A stretch of 7,220 nt of DNA from Clostridia bacterium (GCA_027335515.1 DAHWHT010000092.1:1-7220), one strand, 5' to 3'; positions 1 through 5,897 are shown, counted from the stretch's first letter. Numbers and translations: made by a program. The notes: generated by a model from the sequence alone, not told the origin.

Positions 1-327
1 CCCCTGGCGCGCACGCGAGACCAGGCGGATGGACGACGTGGGCAGGCGTGGACACGAAACCTTCCGTGCGGGAGCCTGGCCGGCACGGTCGGATGGCCTC
101 CGCAGCCTCCAACGCTCCGCGCAGCCGGCCCGTCGCGCGGGGAGATTGGTTGCGGCACGCCCACCGGCATAGGTTTCGTGGTGAAGTTCCACGTCGTTGA
201 GGCGCGGCATGTTCCGTCCCACCACGCGGACGCGGCGCAACGACGCGGCGCAACGCGCCACCGTCGCGCGCCGCAGGGCCGCCGTATCCGCGTCCAGCGT
301 GGCACCAAGCCCAAGCGCCGCGTCCAT
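1..327 (-). CDS. Possible partial ORF open to the left edge, unrecognised
   Basis: Reading the minus strand from an ATG at 327 gives 109 codons without a stop up to the window edge. The N-terminal half (MDAALGLGATLDADTAALRR, and later NMPRLNDVELHHETYAGG) looks moderately protein-like and helical. The part nearest the edge is Arg/Pro/Ser-rich and looks like noise. There is no Shine-Dalgarno sequence before the ATG. An open frame of this length is common by chance at this GC content. A 13-bp tandem duplication inside it would have shifted the frame if the region was ever coding. No family is recognised and no function is proposed. Confidence 0.2.
   Translation of the reverse strand, partial: MDAALGLGATLDADTAALRRATVARCAASLRRVRVVGRNMPRLNDVELHHETYAGGRAATNLPARRAGCAERWRLRRPSDRAGQAPARKVSCPRLPTSSIRLVSRARQG
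229..254. repeat. Perfect 13-bp tandem duplication
   Basis: The unit GACGCGGCGCAAC occurs twice head to tail (229-241 and 242-254). Thirteen is not a multiple of three, so the duplication would be frameshifting in any coding context. It is probably slippage in a GC-rich stretch. Confidence 0.8.
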
Positions 328-332
328 ACCCG
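304..332 (+). promoter_or_regulatory. Weak candidate mother-cell (sigma-E/K-like) promoter for the recombinase
   Basis: CATACCC at 325-331 resembles the CATA core of sigma-E and sigma-K -10 boxes, and an ACCA at 304-307 lies 17 nt upstream, roughly where sigma-K has an AC-containing -35. The match is partial, since the 3' part of the -10 box differs. AT-containing hexamers are rare enough here to be noticeable but not decisive. The box lies about 75 bp before ATG405. It is proposed mainly because spoIVCA of skin is under mother-cell control. Confidence 0.2.
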
Positions 333-404
333 TGCCGCAGCACCAATGGTTTGTTCGCGCAAGGGAGGGAGCGCGCGGCCCTGCCTGCAGCTGAGGCCGG
401 AGGT

Positions 405-1955
405 ATGGGGCGGCCGCGCAAAGATGGGATGACTTCGCGCCAGGGGGATTCGGTAAGGCAACCCGGCCCCACCCTCGCCGCCGTGCGAGCCGCCCTCTAC
501 TGCCGCGTCAGCACCGAGGAACAGGCCGAAGAGGGGCAGTCCATCGCTGCCCAGTTGCGGCTCCTCGAAGAGCACTGTACGCGCAACCATTTGGATCTCG
601 CGGAACGCTTCGTGGATGAGGGCTTCTCCGCAACGACGGACAAGCGGCCGGCCTTTCAGCGCATGATCGCCCGGGCCAAGGCATCTCCGAGACCCTTCGA
701 CGTCATCCTGGTGCACAAAACGGACCGCTTCGCCCGGAACCGAGAGCACGCCATCGTCTACAAGAACCTGCTGCGCCGCGAGTGCGGCGTCGACGTCGTC
801 TCGATCACCGAGGCGTTCGGCGATAGTCCGCAGGGACGCCTAATGGAAGGGATCCTGGAGGTGATGGCCGAGTTCTACAGCTCCAACCTGGGCCAGGAAG
901 TCCGCAAGGGCATGACAGAGAAGGCGCGGCGCGGCGCGGCCCTCGGCATGGCCCCGGTGGGATACCGCATCGGGTCGGACGGCCACCTGCAACCGGCCCC
1001 CGGTGCCGCAGAGGCGGTCCGCTGGGTCTTCGAGACGTATGCCAAAGGTGCCATGGGGTACCAAAGCATTGCCCGGGCGCTCCGCAGCGACGGGCAGGCC
1101 CGCTTTCCCGGCCTGCCCGCGTTCAAGTGGTCGGCACAGGCGGTCCGCCAGGTCCTGCGCAACGAGGTGTATGTCGGGCGGCGCATCTGGAACAAGCGCA
1201 ACGGCGCGGCGCACGGCCGTCTTCGGCCGCACGAGGACTGGATCATCGCGGACCAGGCGCATTCGCCCCTCGTCCCTGAAGAACTCTTTGCGCAAGTCCA
1301 GTCCAGGATGGCGACCCGCCTGGGGCCCAAGGGTTCCCTCGGAGACTACCTGCTGCGCGGCCTGGTGCGGTGTGCGGAGTGCGGGGCGGTCATGTACCGC
1401 CGGCGGATGACCAAACGCGGCGGCGGATCGTCTGGGGGAGAAATGATCCTGTCGTGCGGTCGCTACTACCGAGGGGACGACGCATGCTACTTCAACTGGC
1501 TGCCGGAGGCCGACGCCCTGGCGGCCCTCGCCGACCACCTGCACCGCATCGCCGACGGCGCCAAACTTGAGGCGTACTCCTTCTCCTTCGCCCCACCGGA
1601 CCAAGAAGCGCTCGTGGCGGCACAGCGGGCGCTCGAGCAGTGTGCGGCCCGCTTCAAACGCCAGGTGGCCGCGTACGAGGCGGGGGTCCTTGACCTGGTC
1701 GAACTGCGGGCCGCGAAGGAGCGGCTGGCCGCCGAGCGCGCTGCCATCGAGCGGCGCGTCACCGCCGAGCGGGCGAAGACCCCGTGCACCCAACTGCCCG
1801 ACCCCGCAATCCGGCAACGGGTCGCGCAGGCCCTTCGCATCCTGGATGGGCCCGCTGCGGACGCGGGGGCGCAGCGGGCGGGGGTGCGGGAGGCCGTGGC
1901 GGGGATGACCTACAGCCGGCGCGAGCGGAGGCTGCGCATCACGCTGCGCGTCTGA
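405..1955 (+). CDS. Large serine recombinase (site-specific integrase/excisionase)
   Basis: This is a site-specific DNA recombinase of about 516 residues that makes staggered cuts through a covalent serine-DNA intermediate and exchanges strands between att sites. Numbered from the ATG at 405, the resolvase domain spans about 29-180. The catalytic serine is Ser36 in YCRVSTEEQ, and the Arg-rich HKTDRFARN motif follows. The recombinase domain covers about 186-265 and begins at GYRIGSDG. A zinc ribbon uses Cys323, Cys326, Cys351 and Cys361 and is followed by a coiled coil at about 400-460. This is the full architecture of SpoIVCA, TnpX and phage integrases, and the ORF is uninterrupted. The start is uncertain. 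ATG405 has GAGG 8 nt upstream, ATG429 lies further down, and GGAGGT touches ATG405 so closely that it cannot serve it. All candidates leave the catalytic domain whole. Its stop lies 27 bases before a truncated spoVV in the same frame, suggesting it acts at that junction. A separate directionality factor is not visible. Confidence 0.96.
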   Translation: MGRPRKDGMTSRQGDSVRQPGPTLAAVRAALYCRVSTEEQAEEGQSIAAQLRLLEEHCTRNHLDLAERFVDEGFSATTDKRPAFQRMIARAKASPRPFDVILVHKTDRFARNREHAIVYKNLLRRECGVDVVSITEAFGDSPQGRLMEGILEVMAEFYSSNLGQEVRKGMTEKARRGAALGMAPVGYRIGSDGHLQPAPGAAEAVRWVFETYAKGAMGYQSIARALRSDGQARFPGLPAFKWSAQAVRQVLRNEVYVGRRIWNKRNGAAHGRLRPHEDWIIADQAHSPLVPEELFAQVQSRMATRLGPKGSLGDYLLRGLVRCAECGAVMYRRRMTKRGGGSSGGEMILSCGRYYRGDDACYFNWLPEADALAALADHLHRIADGAKLEAYSFSFAPPDQEALVAAQRALEQCAARFKRQVAAYEAGVLDLVELRAAKERLAAERAAIERRVTAERAKTPCTQLPDPAIRQRVAQALRILDGPAADAGAQRAGVREAVAGMTYSRRERRLRITLRV

Positions 1956-1972
1956 GCGCCCCGATCACCGGA

Positions 1973-1984
1973 ACTTTGCAAAGT
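1973..1984. repeat. 12-bp perfect palindrome at the element/spoVV junction
   Basis: ACTTTGCAAAGT is its own reverse complement, centred between 1978 and 1979. It is AT-rich in a strongly GC-rich context. It lies exactly between the recombinase stop and the first conserved SpoVV codons, and its last two bases fall within the GTG codon at 1983. Serine-recombinase att sites are short imperfect inverted repeats around a 2-bp crossover, so it is a natural candidate for part of the attachment site. No second copy was seen in the window, as expected if the partner site is beyond the left edge. Confidence 0.45.
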
Positions 1985-2912
1985 GAACACGGCGGACCCG
2001 CTGTTTATGGCCGGCGCGGTCGCGGTCGGGATGTTCGGCAATCCGGCCCTGGCCGGAGTCATCATGGCCAGCCACTACCTCGCGGCTTTAGGTACCGGAT
2101 TGGTGCTTCGCTGGCACCGGGCCGGGGAACGCAGCCCGGACCCCGCGGTGGACCGCCGGCCGCTTCTCGTGCGGGCCACCGATGCCCTGATCGCCGCGCA
2201 CCAACGCGACGGCCGACCGTTGGGTCAGCTGCTGGGCGAGGCCGTGCGCGACTCAGTTCAGACCCTGCTGCTGGTGGGCGGGTTCATCATCCTCTTTGCC
2301 GTCCTCCTGGACATCCTGGCCCGGGCGGGCGTCGTGGCGTGGGCGGGGCTGGCGCTCGGAACGCTGCTGCACCCGCTGGGCATCGGCCCGGCGGCGGCGC
2401 GTTCGCTCGTGGGCGGCCTCTTTGAAATCACCATCGGTACCAAGGCCGCCAGCGTGGCACCGGCGCCCCTGCTGCAGCGGGTCGTGCTGTGCAGCATCAT
2501 CATCGCCTGGAGTGGGCTCTCGGTCATGGCCCAGGTGGCCGCCGTGACACAGGGCACCGGCATGCGCATGGGGCCATACGTCCGGGCACGCGTGCTGCAG
2601 GCGGTGCTGGCGGCGGCCCTGACCTTCTGGCTGTGGAATCCAACGTGGGCGCACCGCGGACGCACGGTCGCGGTGGCGACCAGTGCCATCGCGGGCGGCG
2701 GCGTCGGCCGGTGGGCGGAACGCCTGCCGTTTTCCACCACCATCGGGGACGCGTCCCTGATCCTGTCCGCCCTCCTGGCCGTGGCGGCCATCGGCGTGTT
2801 GCTGACGGCCCGGCGCCAGGGATGCCGCATCGCGTGGCTGCGGGTCGCCCCGGCGTTCACCAACCGCGGGCACGGCGTCCGCCGCCCGTCCCCTCGCCGA
2901 CCGCCCCGCTAA
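1983..2912 (+). CDS. ylbJ: SpoVV/YlbJ dipicolinate transporter, C-terminal part only
   Basis: SpoVV (YlbJ) is a polytopic membrane protein made in the mother cell under sigma-E. It carries DPA across the outer forespore membrane. The 309 residues here start at NTADPLFMAGAVAVGMFGNP, which aligns with an internal family motif (NSSNPLF..GAVAVG.F.NP, recalled from B. subtilis). They continue with VQTLLLVGGFIILFAVL (92-108), GLFEITIG (145-152) and WSGLSVMAQV (176-185). Hydrophobic segments lie at about 8-42, 94-110, 115-130, 165-187, 204-218 and 257-274. B. subtilis YlbJ has about 408 residues, so roughly the first 125 are missing. The basic C-terminal tail after 275 is poorly conserved. The GTG at 1983 has no Shine-Dalgarno sequence and is simply the first possible start after the recombinase stop, so independent translation is doubtful. 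The whole retained part is free of stops and frameshifts, which argues for recent or reversible interruption. The 3' end is convergent with the coiled-coil gene, with 3 bp between stops. Confidence 0.85.
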   Translation: MNTADPLFMAGAVAVGMFGNPALAGVIMASHYLAALGTGLVLRWHRAGERSPDPAVDRRPLLVRATDALIAAHQRDGRPLGQLLGEAVRDSVQTLLLVGGFIILFAVLLDILARAGVVAWAGLALGTLLHPLGIGPAAARSLVGGLFEITIGTKAASVAPAPLLQRVVLCSIIIAWSGLSVMAQVAAVTQGTGMRMGPYVRARVLQAVLAAALTFWLWNPTWAHRGRTVAVATSAIAGGGVGRWAERLPFSTTIGDASLILSALLAVAAIGVLLTARRQGCRIAWLRVAPAFTNRGHGVRRPSPRRPPR

Positions 2913-2915
2913 CCG

Positions 2916-3590
2916 CTAACGCCCGGTCCGACCGCCCCCGTCCCGACCACGCTCGCGCGGCGCGGACTCGCGGACCGGAGGCTCTCCCGGATCCGACCCG
3001 TGCCGCGCCTCCCCGTCATCCGCCGCCGCGGCCGCCTGCAGCGTACCAAGCTGCTCGCGGCCGTGGCGAACCTCGCTCAGCAGGCTCTGCACCGTGCTCT
3101 CCAAGTGCTCCATGGTGTCGTCCACGTAGTCCCGGGCCGCCAGACGCATCTCACGCCCCATACGGCGAGCGTCGTCGAGCATGTGGTCGGCGAGCTCCTG
3201 CGCGCGCTGCACGATCACGGACTCGCGCGTCAGCTTCTCCGCGTACGCCCGGGATTCGTTGATCAGGTGCTCGCCCTCTTCGCGCGCCTGACTCATCAGG
3301 CGTTCCCGCTCGCGGGTAAGCTTTTGCGCCTGGTGCAACGCCTCGGGAATGCATTGCCGCAGCCGATCGATCAATTCGAACGCTTCCTGTTCGTTGACGA
3401 GCAGCCTGCCGGTCAGGGGAATGCGCCCGGACTCCGCGAGGAACCCCTCCAGCTCGTCCAACAGTGCGAGCAGGTCCTGTTCCCCCACCTCGGTTTCCCT
3501 TCCTTCCCGCAGGTCCCGCCCTTCCCGCACGTCCCGGCCCTGCCGCCCTGCATGTCCGCGGCCCCGTGCATCGCCGTCCTGACCGCTCAT
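2916..3590 (-). CDS. DivIVA/ATP-synthase-b-like coiled-coil protein of the coaD locus
   Basis: This 224-residue soluble protein belongs to the family found beside coaD in many Firmicutes and annotated as ATPase or DivIVA-like. Its function is not established. The conserved N-terminal signature is DLLALLDELEGFLAESGRIPL (about 39-59), followed by TGRLLVNEQEAFELIDRLR, the usual 'SR.PLTGKVLVDEEE..E.ID.IR' block. A long charged helix with heptad character runs to about 175 (RERERLMSQAREEGEHLI and onward). The C-terminal tail is Gly/Arg/Glu-rich and low in complexity. No signal peptide or membrane segment is present. ATG3590 is preferred because GGAGG lies 9 nt upstream and ATGA overlaps the coaD stop, indicating translational coupling. 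The price is a repetitive 34-residue leader (GRDVREGRDLREGRE). GTG3488, next to the conserved block, is the alternative start. Confidence 0.85.
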   Translation of the reverse strand: MSGQDGDARGRGHAGRQGRDVREGRDLREGRETEVGEQDLLALLDELEGFLAESGRIPLTGRLLVNEQEAFELIDRLRQCIPEALHQAQKLTRERERLMSQAREEGEHLINESRAYAEKLTRESVIVQRAQELADHMLDDARRMGREMRLAARDYVDDTMEHLESTVQSLLSEVRHGREQLGTLQAAAAADDGEARHGSDPGEPPVRESAPRERGRDGGGRTGR

Positions 3591-4075
3591 CGTGGCTGGC
3601 CTCCATACTTCTGCGCCAACCGCGCCGCAACCCCGGCCGGCACCAGGCCGGCGACATCGCCACCCCAGCGCGCCACCTCGCGCACCAGGGTCGAACTCAG
3701 ATAGGAGTAGGCGGGGCGCGTCATCATGAACATCGTCTCCAGATCGCCGTAGAGGCGTTTGTTCATCTCCGCCATCGCCAGTTCGTATTCGAAATCCGAC
3801 ACGGCACGCAAACCGCGCACGCAGACGCGGATCCCGTGGCGGCGGGCGTAGTCGACCAGCAGGCCGGATGCCTGCGCCACCACCACCCCCCGCAGGTGCG
3901 CCGTCGCCTCCTGCAACATCGCCAAGCGGTCCTCGACGCTGAACAGGGGAGACTTGTCCGCATGGACGAATACCGTGACGTGCACCCGCTCAAAAAGTTC
4001 GCAGGCGCGCTCGATCACATCCATGTGGCCGTTCGTCACCGGGTCAAAGCTGCCGGGACAAAGGGCCGCGCCCAC
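3587..4075 (-). CDS. coaD: Phosphopantetheine adenylyltransferase (CoaD)
   Basis: CoaD catalyses the fourth step of coenzyme A synthesis: 4'-phosphopantetheine plus ATP gives dephospho-CoA plus pyrophosphate, in the cytoplasm. The 162-residue length is normal for the family (about 160). The nucleotidyltransferase signature is complete: PGSFDPVTNGH at 7-17 (the T/HxGH motif is TNGH), the Lys of HADKSPLF at 41, RGLR at 87-90, and the SSTLVR motif (127-132) that binds the ATP phosphates. The GTG at 4075 is chosen because AGGAGG lies 6 nt upstream and the PGSF motif then falls at the usual distance. The upstream rsmD TAG stop overlaps that ribosome binding site, and the coaD stop overlaps the next start as ATGA. 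The three genes therefore form a tightly coupled operon. Confidence 0.97.
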   Translation of the reverse strand: MGAALCPGSFDPVTNGHMDVIERACELFERVHVTVFVHADKSPLFSVEDRLAMLQEATAHLRGVVVAQASGLLVDYARRHGIRVCVRGLRAVSDFEYELAMAEMNKRLYGDLETMFMMTRPAYSYLSSTLVREVARWGGDVAGLVPAGVAARLAQKYGGQPR

Positions 4076-4085
4076 CGTAGCCCTC

Positions 4086-4667
4086 CTAGCCCACGCGCGT
4101 GTGTGCTGCCGCATACACCGTGAGGGCCGTTCCCCCGTACGCCCGGTGCCACACACGCTGGAGTGTTCCGCCCCGCTCGGGCAACTCCTCCCGCGTCGCA
4201 TGCTCCAGGGCGACCAGGCCGCCGGGGGCCACCAGCCCGGCGCCCGCGAGCCGCTGGAACACACCGGCCGCGCCGCTGGCGTACGGGGGGTCGGCCAGGA
4301 CCAACTCAAAGGGCCCGGACAGCCGCGAACGCAGCGCCTGGTCCACCCCGCAGGCACAGGTGTGTGCCCGGTCCGTCAGCGCCAGGGCCGCCAGGTTCTG
4401 ACGCAGCACGGCCATCGCCTGCGGCGCCTGCTCCACAAACCACGCCTCGGCGCAGCCGCGTGAGAGGGCTTCGATTCCGAGGGCACCGCTGCCCGCATAC
4501 AGGTCCAGCACCCGCCAACCCTCAAGCGGGGCCCGATTCGCCCCGCCGGCCGGTATGGTCTGCAGCGCCGCAAAGAGCGCGCCGCGGACCAACCCCGAAG
4601 TCGGGCGCGTACCGCCGGCGGGCACGCGCAGCAACCGTCCGCCCAACGCCCCCGCGATCACCCGCAC
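4086..4667 (-). CDS. rsmD: 16S rRNA (guanine966-N2)-methyltransferase (RsmD)
   Basis: RsmD is an S-adenosylmethionine-dependent enzyme that methylates G966 of 16S rRNA during assembly of the 30S subunit. The 193-residue protein begins MRVIAGALGGRLLRVP, the standard RsmD opening. It contains RPTSGLVRGALF (21-32, the family's RPTsdrvREalF block). The SAM-binding motif DLYAGSGALGIEALSRG is at 55-71, and the catalytic DPPY is at 126-129. The GTG at 4667 is chosen over longer options because GGAGG lies 9 nt upstream and because the canonical N-terminus starts there. It is the first gene of the rsmD-coaD-coiled-coil operon and diverges from gpr across 125 bp. No clear promoter for it was recognised in that gap. 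Confidence 0.96.
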   Translation of the reverse strand: MRVIAGALGGRLLRVPAGGTRPTSGLVRGALFAALQTIPAGGANRAPLEGWRVLDLYAGSGALGIEALSRGCAEAWFVEQAPQAMAVLRQNLAALALTDRAHTCACGVDQALRSRLSGPFELVLADPPYASGAAGVFQRLAGAGLVAPGGLVALEHATREELPERGGTLQRVWHRAYGGTALTVYAAAHTRVG

Positions 4668-4720
4668 GCCGTGACGCCTCCACAGCACAGGATGGCCCAG
4701 CCACCCGCACCGCCCACCCT

Positions 4721-4751
4721 GCATACCCCGGACCGCCCCAGGCGCAGCCTA
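4721..4751 (+). promoter_or_regulatory. Possible sigma-G promoter of gpr
   Basis: GCATA (4721-4725) matches the sigma-G -35 core (GMATR). CAGCCTA (4745-4751) matches five of seven positions of the -10 consensus CATNNTA. The 19-nt spacer is one longer than usual. The predicted transcript would begin near 4758, about 35 nt before the gpr start and upstream of its ribosome binding site. In B. subtilis gpr is read by the forespore sigma factors F and G, so the location fits. Confidence 0.4.
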
Positions 4752-4780
4752 ACCCGATCGAGCAAACGGCAACACCCCGG

Positions 4781-4795
4781 GGAGGGCGCGGCTTG
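4781..4795 (+). promoter_or_regulatory. Ribosome binding site deciding the TTG start of gpr
   Basis: GGAGGG at 4781-4786 is followed by a 6-nt spacer and a TTG at 4793. No ATG or GTG lies in frame near the conserved start of the protein. The long upstream extension of this frame runs over rsmD on the opposite strand and has no family similarity. Confidence 0.75.
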
Positions 4796-5797
4796 TCAGC
4801 TTCCGACCCCCGCTCCAGCATCCGCCGGCTTCAGGTTCCACCACCACCGGCGCGGCAGGCGCGCACCGACCTCGCCATCGAGACCCTCGACGCCAAGCCC
4901 CGCCATCGGCCCCGCGGCGTGGACGTTCAAGAGGAGCGCGACGGCCGGATCGCGATCAGCCGCGTGCACATCACCAGCGTGGAGGGCGAGCGCCTGATCG
5001 GCAAACCCCGCGGGTGGTACGTTACCATCGACGCACCCGACCTGCGTCAGCGCAACTCCGAAGTCCAGGAACAGGTGGCGCGCCGTCTCGCCGGTGAGAT
5101 CGCCCGGCTGCTGCCCCTCAAGCCGGATGCCAAGGTGTTCGTCGTCGGCCTGGGCAACTGGCATGCCACGCCGGACGCCCTCGGCCCCAAGGTGGTGGCC
5201 GCGCTCTTGGTGACGCGCCACCTGGCGGATCAGGTGCCGGAAGACCTGCGCGGCCAGCTTCGTTCGGTCGCCGCCCTCGCCCCGGGGGTCCTGGGCATCA
5301 CGGGCATCGAGACCGGCGAGATCATCCGCGGCATCGTCGACCGCATCCGCCCCGACGCCGTCGTGGTCGTCGACGCCCTCGCGTCGCGGAGCATTGAGCG
5401 CATCCTGCGCACCATCCAGCTGTCGGACACCGGGATTCAACCCGGATCGGGGGTGGGAAACCACCGGGCGGGCATTGACCAGGAAGCGCTCGGCATACCC
5501 GTGCTCGCGATCGGCGTGCCGACCGTCGTCCACGCCGCGACCATCGCCGCGGATACCATCGACCTCCTGGCGCGCAAGGTCGAGGACCCCGACGCGGCCC
5601 GCGCCCTGCAAGCCATGGGTGGGAGCGACCGGCGCCAAATGATCGCCGAGGTCCTCCACCAGGCGGTTGGGGAACTGATGGTCACCCCCAAAGAGATCGA
5701 TCTGCTGATCGAAGACATGGCCAAGGTGGTCGCGGCCGGTGTCGACGCCGCCCTGCATCCCCAGGTTGCCGCCCAGGATGCCCTGCTGCCATCCTGA
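4793..5797 (+). CDS. gpr: GPR germination protease (spore endopeptidase)
   Basis: GPR is the aspartic endopeptidase made as a zymogen in the forespore. It autoprocesses and, on germination, cleaves the small acid-soluble proteins that coat spore DNA. The 334-residue protein is collinear with the family. ARTDLAIETLDAK resembles the B. megaterium zymogen site VRTD/LAVEA, so cleavage after Asp26 would leave a 26-residue propeptide (15 in B. megaterium). Further on are IGKPRGWYVTI (69-79), VVGLGNWHATPDALGPK with Asp128, PGVLGITGIETGEII, and VVVDALASRSIERI with Asp194. Asp128 and Asp194 correspond to the catalytic Asp127 and Asp193 of B. megaterium. GSGVGNHR and the C-terminal MVTPKEIDLLIEDMAKVVAAG are also present. 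The gene is intact. The protein is shorter than that of Bacillus because the insertion before the C-terminal block is largely absent. spoIIP, often next downstream, is not here. Its presence argues that the organism forms spores. Confidence 0.97.
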   Translation: MSASDPRSSIRRLQVPPPPARQARTDLAIETLDAKPRHRPRGVDVQEERDGRIAISRVHITSVEGERLIGKPRGWYVTIDAPDLRQRNSEVQEQVARRLAGEIARLLPLKPDAKVFVVGLGNWHATPDALGPKVVAALLVTRHLADQVPEDLRGQLRSVAALAPGVLGITGIETGEIIRGIVDRIRPDAVVVVDALASRSIERILRTIQLSDTGIQPGSGVGNHRAGIDQEALGIPVLAIGVPTVVHAATIAADTIDLLARKVEDPDAARALQAMGGSDRRQMIAEVLHQAVGELMVTPKEIDLLIEDMAKVVAAGVDAALHPQVAAQDALLPS

Positions 5798-5802
5798 TCG
5801 GC

Positions 5803-5823
5803 GCCGGCGGGCTTGCCCCCGGC
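5803..5823 (+). terminator. GC-rich hairpin just after gpr, possible terminator
   Basis: Five bases after the gpr stop, GCCGG(C)GGG can pair with CCCCCGGC around a CTTG loop. This gives 8 bp with one bulged C. No T-run follows, so if it terminates transcription it does so without the classic U-tract. It could equally only stabilise the mRNA end. Confidence 0.4.
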
Positions 5824-5867
5824 GGGACCGCCTGACGCGAGGCTCAGACGCGCGTCGGCGGCGGTGC

Positions 5868-5897
5868 GCCCATTGGGCCCGACCCGGGCAGATGGGC
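5868..5897 (+). repeat. Nested inverted repeat in the gpr/solute-binding-protein gap
   Basis: An outer 6-bp stem (GCCCAT with ATGGGC) and an inner 5-bp stem (GCCCG with CGGGC, loop ACC) are separated by a small internal loop (TGG opposite AG). The structure is symmetric enough to form on either strand. It lies about 90 bp before the start of the solute-binding protein gene. It could be a bidirectional or second terminator, or an operator. No T-run follows, so its role is open. Confidence 0.4.

Larger units (their letters stand above)
1..404. other. Left-edge region without a convincing gene
   Basis: No protein family is recognisable in any frame, and no tRNA or rRNA is visible. The stretch lies upstream of the recombinase gene and presumably belongs to the same inserted element. 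It contains no trace of the missing N-terminal part of SpoVV/YlbJ: the expected hydrophobic N-terminal helices and the conserved motifs upstream of NTADPLF do not appear on the plus strand. What it does hold is a perfect 13-bp tandem duplication (229-254), a weak minus-strand open frame (327 to the left edge), and CATA-containing boxes at 168 and 325 that could be promoter elements. Confidence 0.6.
1..1982 (+). mobile_element. Right end of a putative skin-like element splitting spoVV
   Basis: A complete large serine recombinase gene sits directly against a SpoVV/YlbJ reading frame that begins in the middle of the protein, at a conserved motif. The right boundary of the inserted DNA therefore lies in the 27 bases between the recombinase stop (1955) and the first recognisably homologous codons (from about 1983). 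The left boundary, the rest of the cargo and the 5' part of spoVV must lie beyond the left edge. Position and gene content match known sporulation intervening elements such as skin in sigK, in which the recombinase gene sits at one end. A phage, ICE or other serine-recombinase element that simply inactivated the gene would look the same from this side. Confidence 0.55.

Noticed and set aside
351..404. Recombinase start at ATG351
   Set aside because: No Shine-Dalgarno sequence precedes it and the extra 18 residues have no counterpart in the family. ATG405 or ATG429 fits better, although the exact start stays uncertain.
178..432. Small plus-strand frame (84 codons) ahead of the recombinase
   Set aside because: There is no ribosome binding site and no family. 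It includes the 13-bp duplication and an Arg/Ala-rich composition like other shadows.
840..1817. Long minus-strand open frame (325 codons) opposite the recombinase
   Set aside because: It mirrors the recombinase coding strand, is Arg/Gly/Pro-rich without any motif, and is a usual artefact of high third-position GC.
1983..2912. Reading the spoVV fragment as a naturally short, complete transporter
   Set aside because: It begins inside a conserved hydrophobic motif, lacks the N-terminal membrane segments of the family and has no ribosome binding site, so it is a partial gene.
2489..3262. Plus-strand 257-codon frame spanning the spoVV 3' end and the coiled-coil gene
   Set aside because: It overlaps two recognisable genes in wrong frames and has only low-complexity Pro/Arg/Gly composition.
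4076..4357. Longer coaD frame starting at 4357
   Set aside because: It would overlap most of the rsmD C-terminus. AGGAGG six bases before GTG4075 and the normal CoaD length decide for the short form.
4163..4792. Upstream extension of the gpr frame giving a 544-residue protein
   Set aside because: The extension runs antisense over rsmD, is Pro/Arg/Ala-rich noise, and a good ribosome binding site marks TTG4793 as the start.
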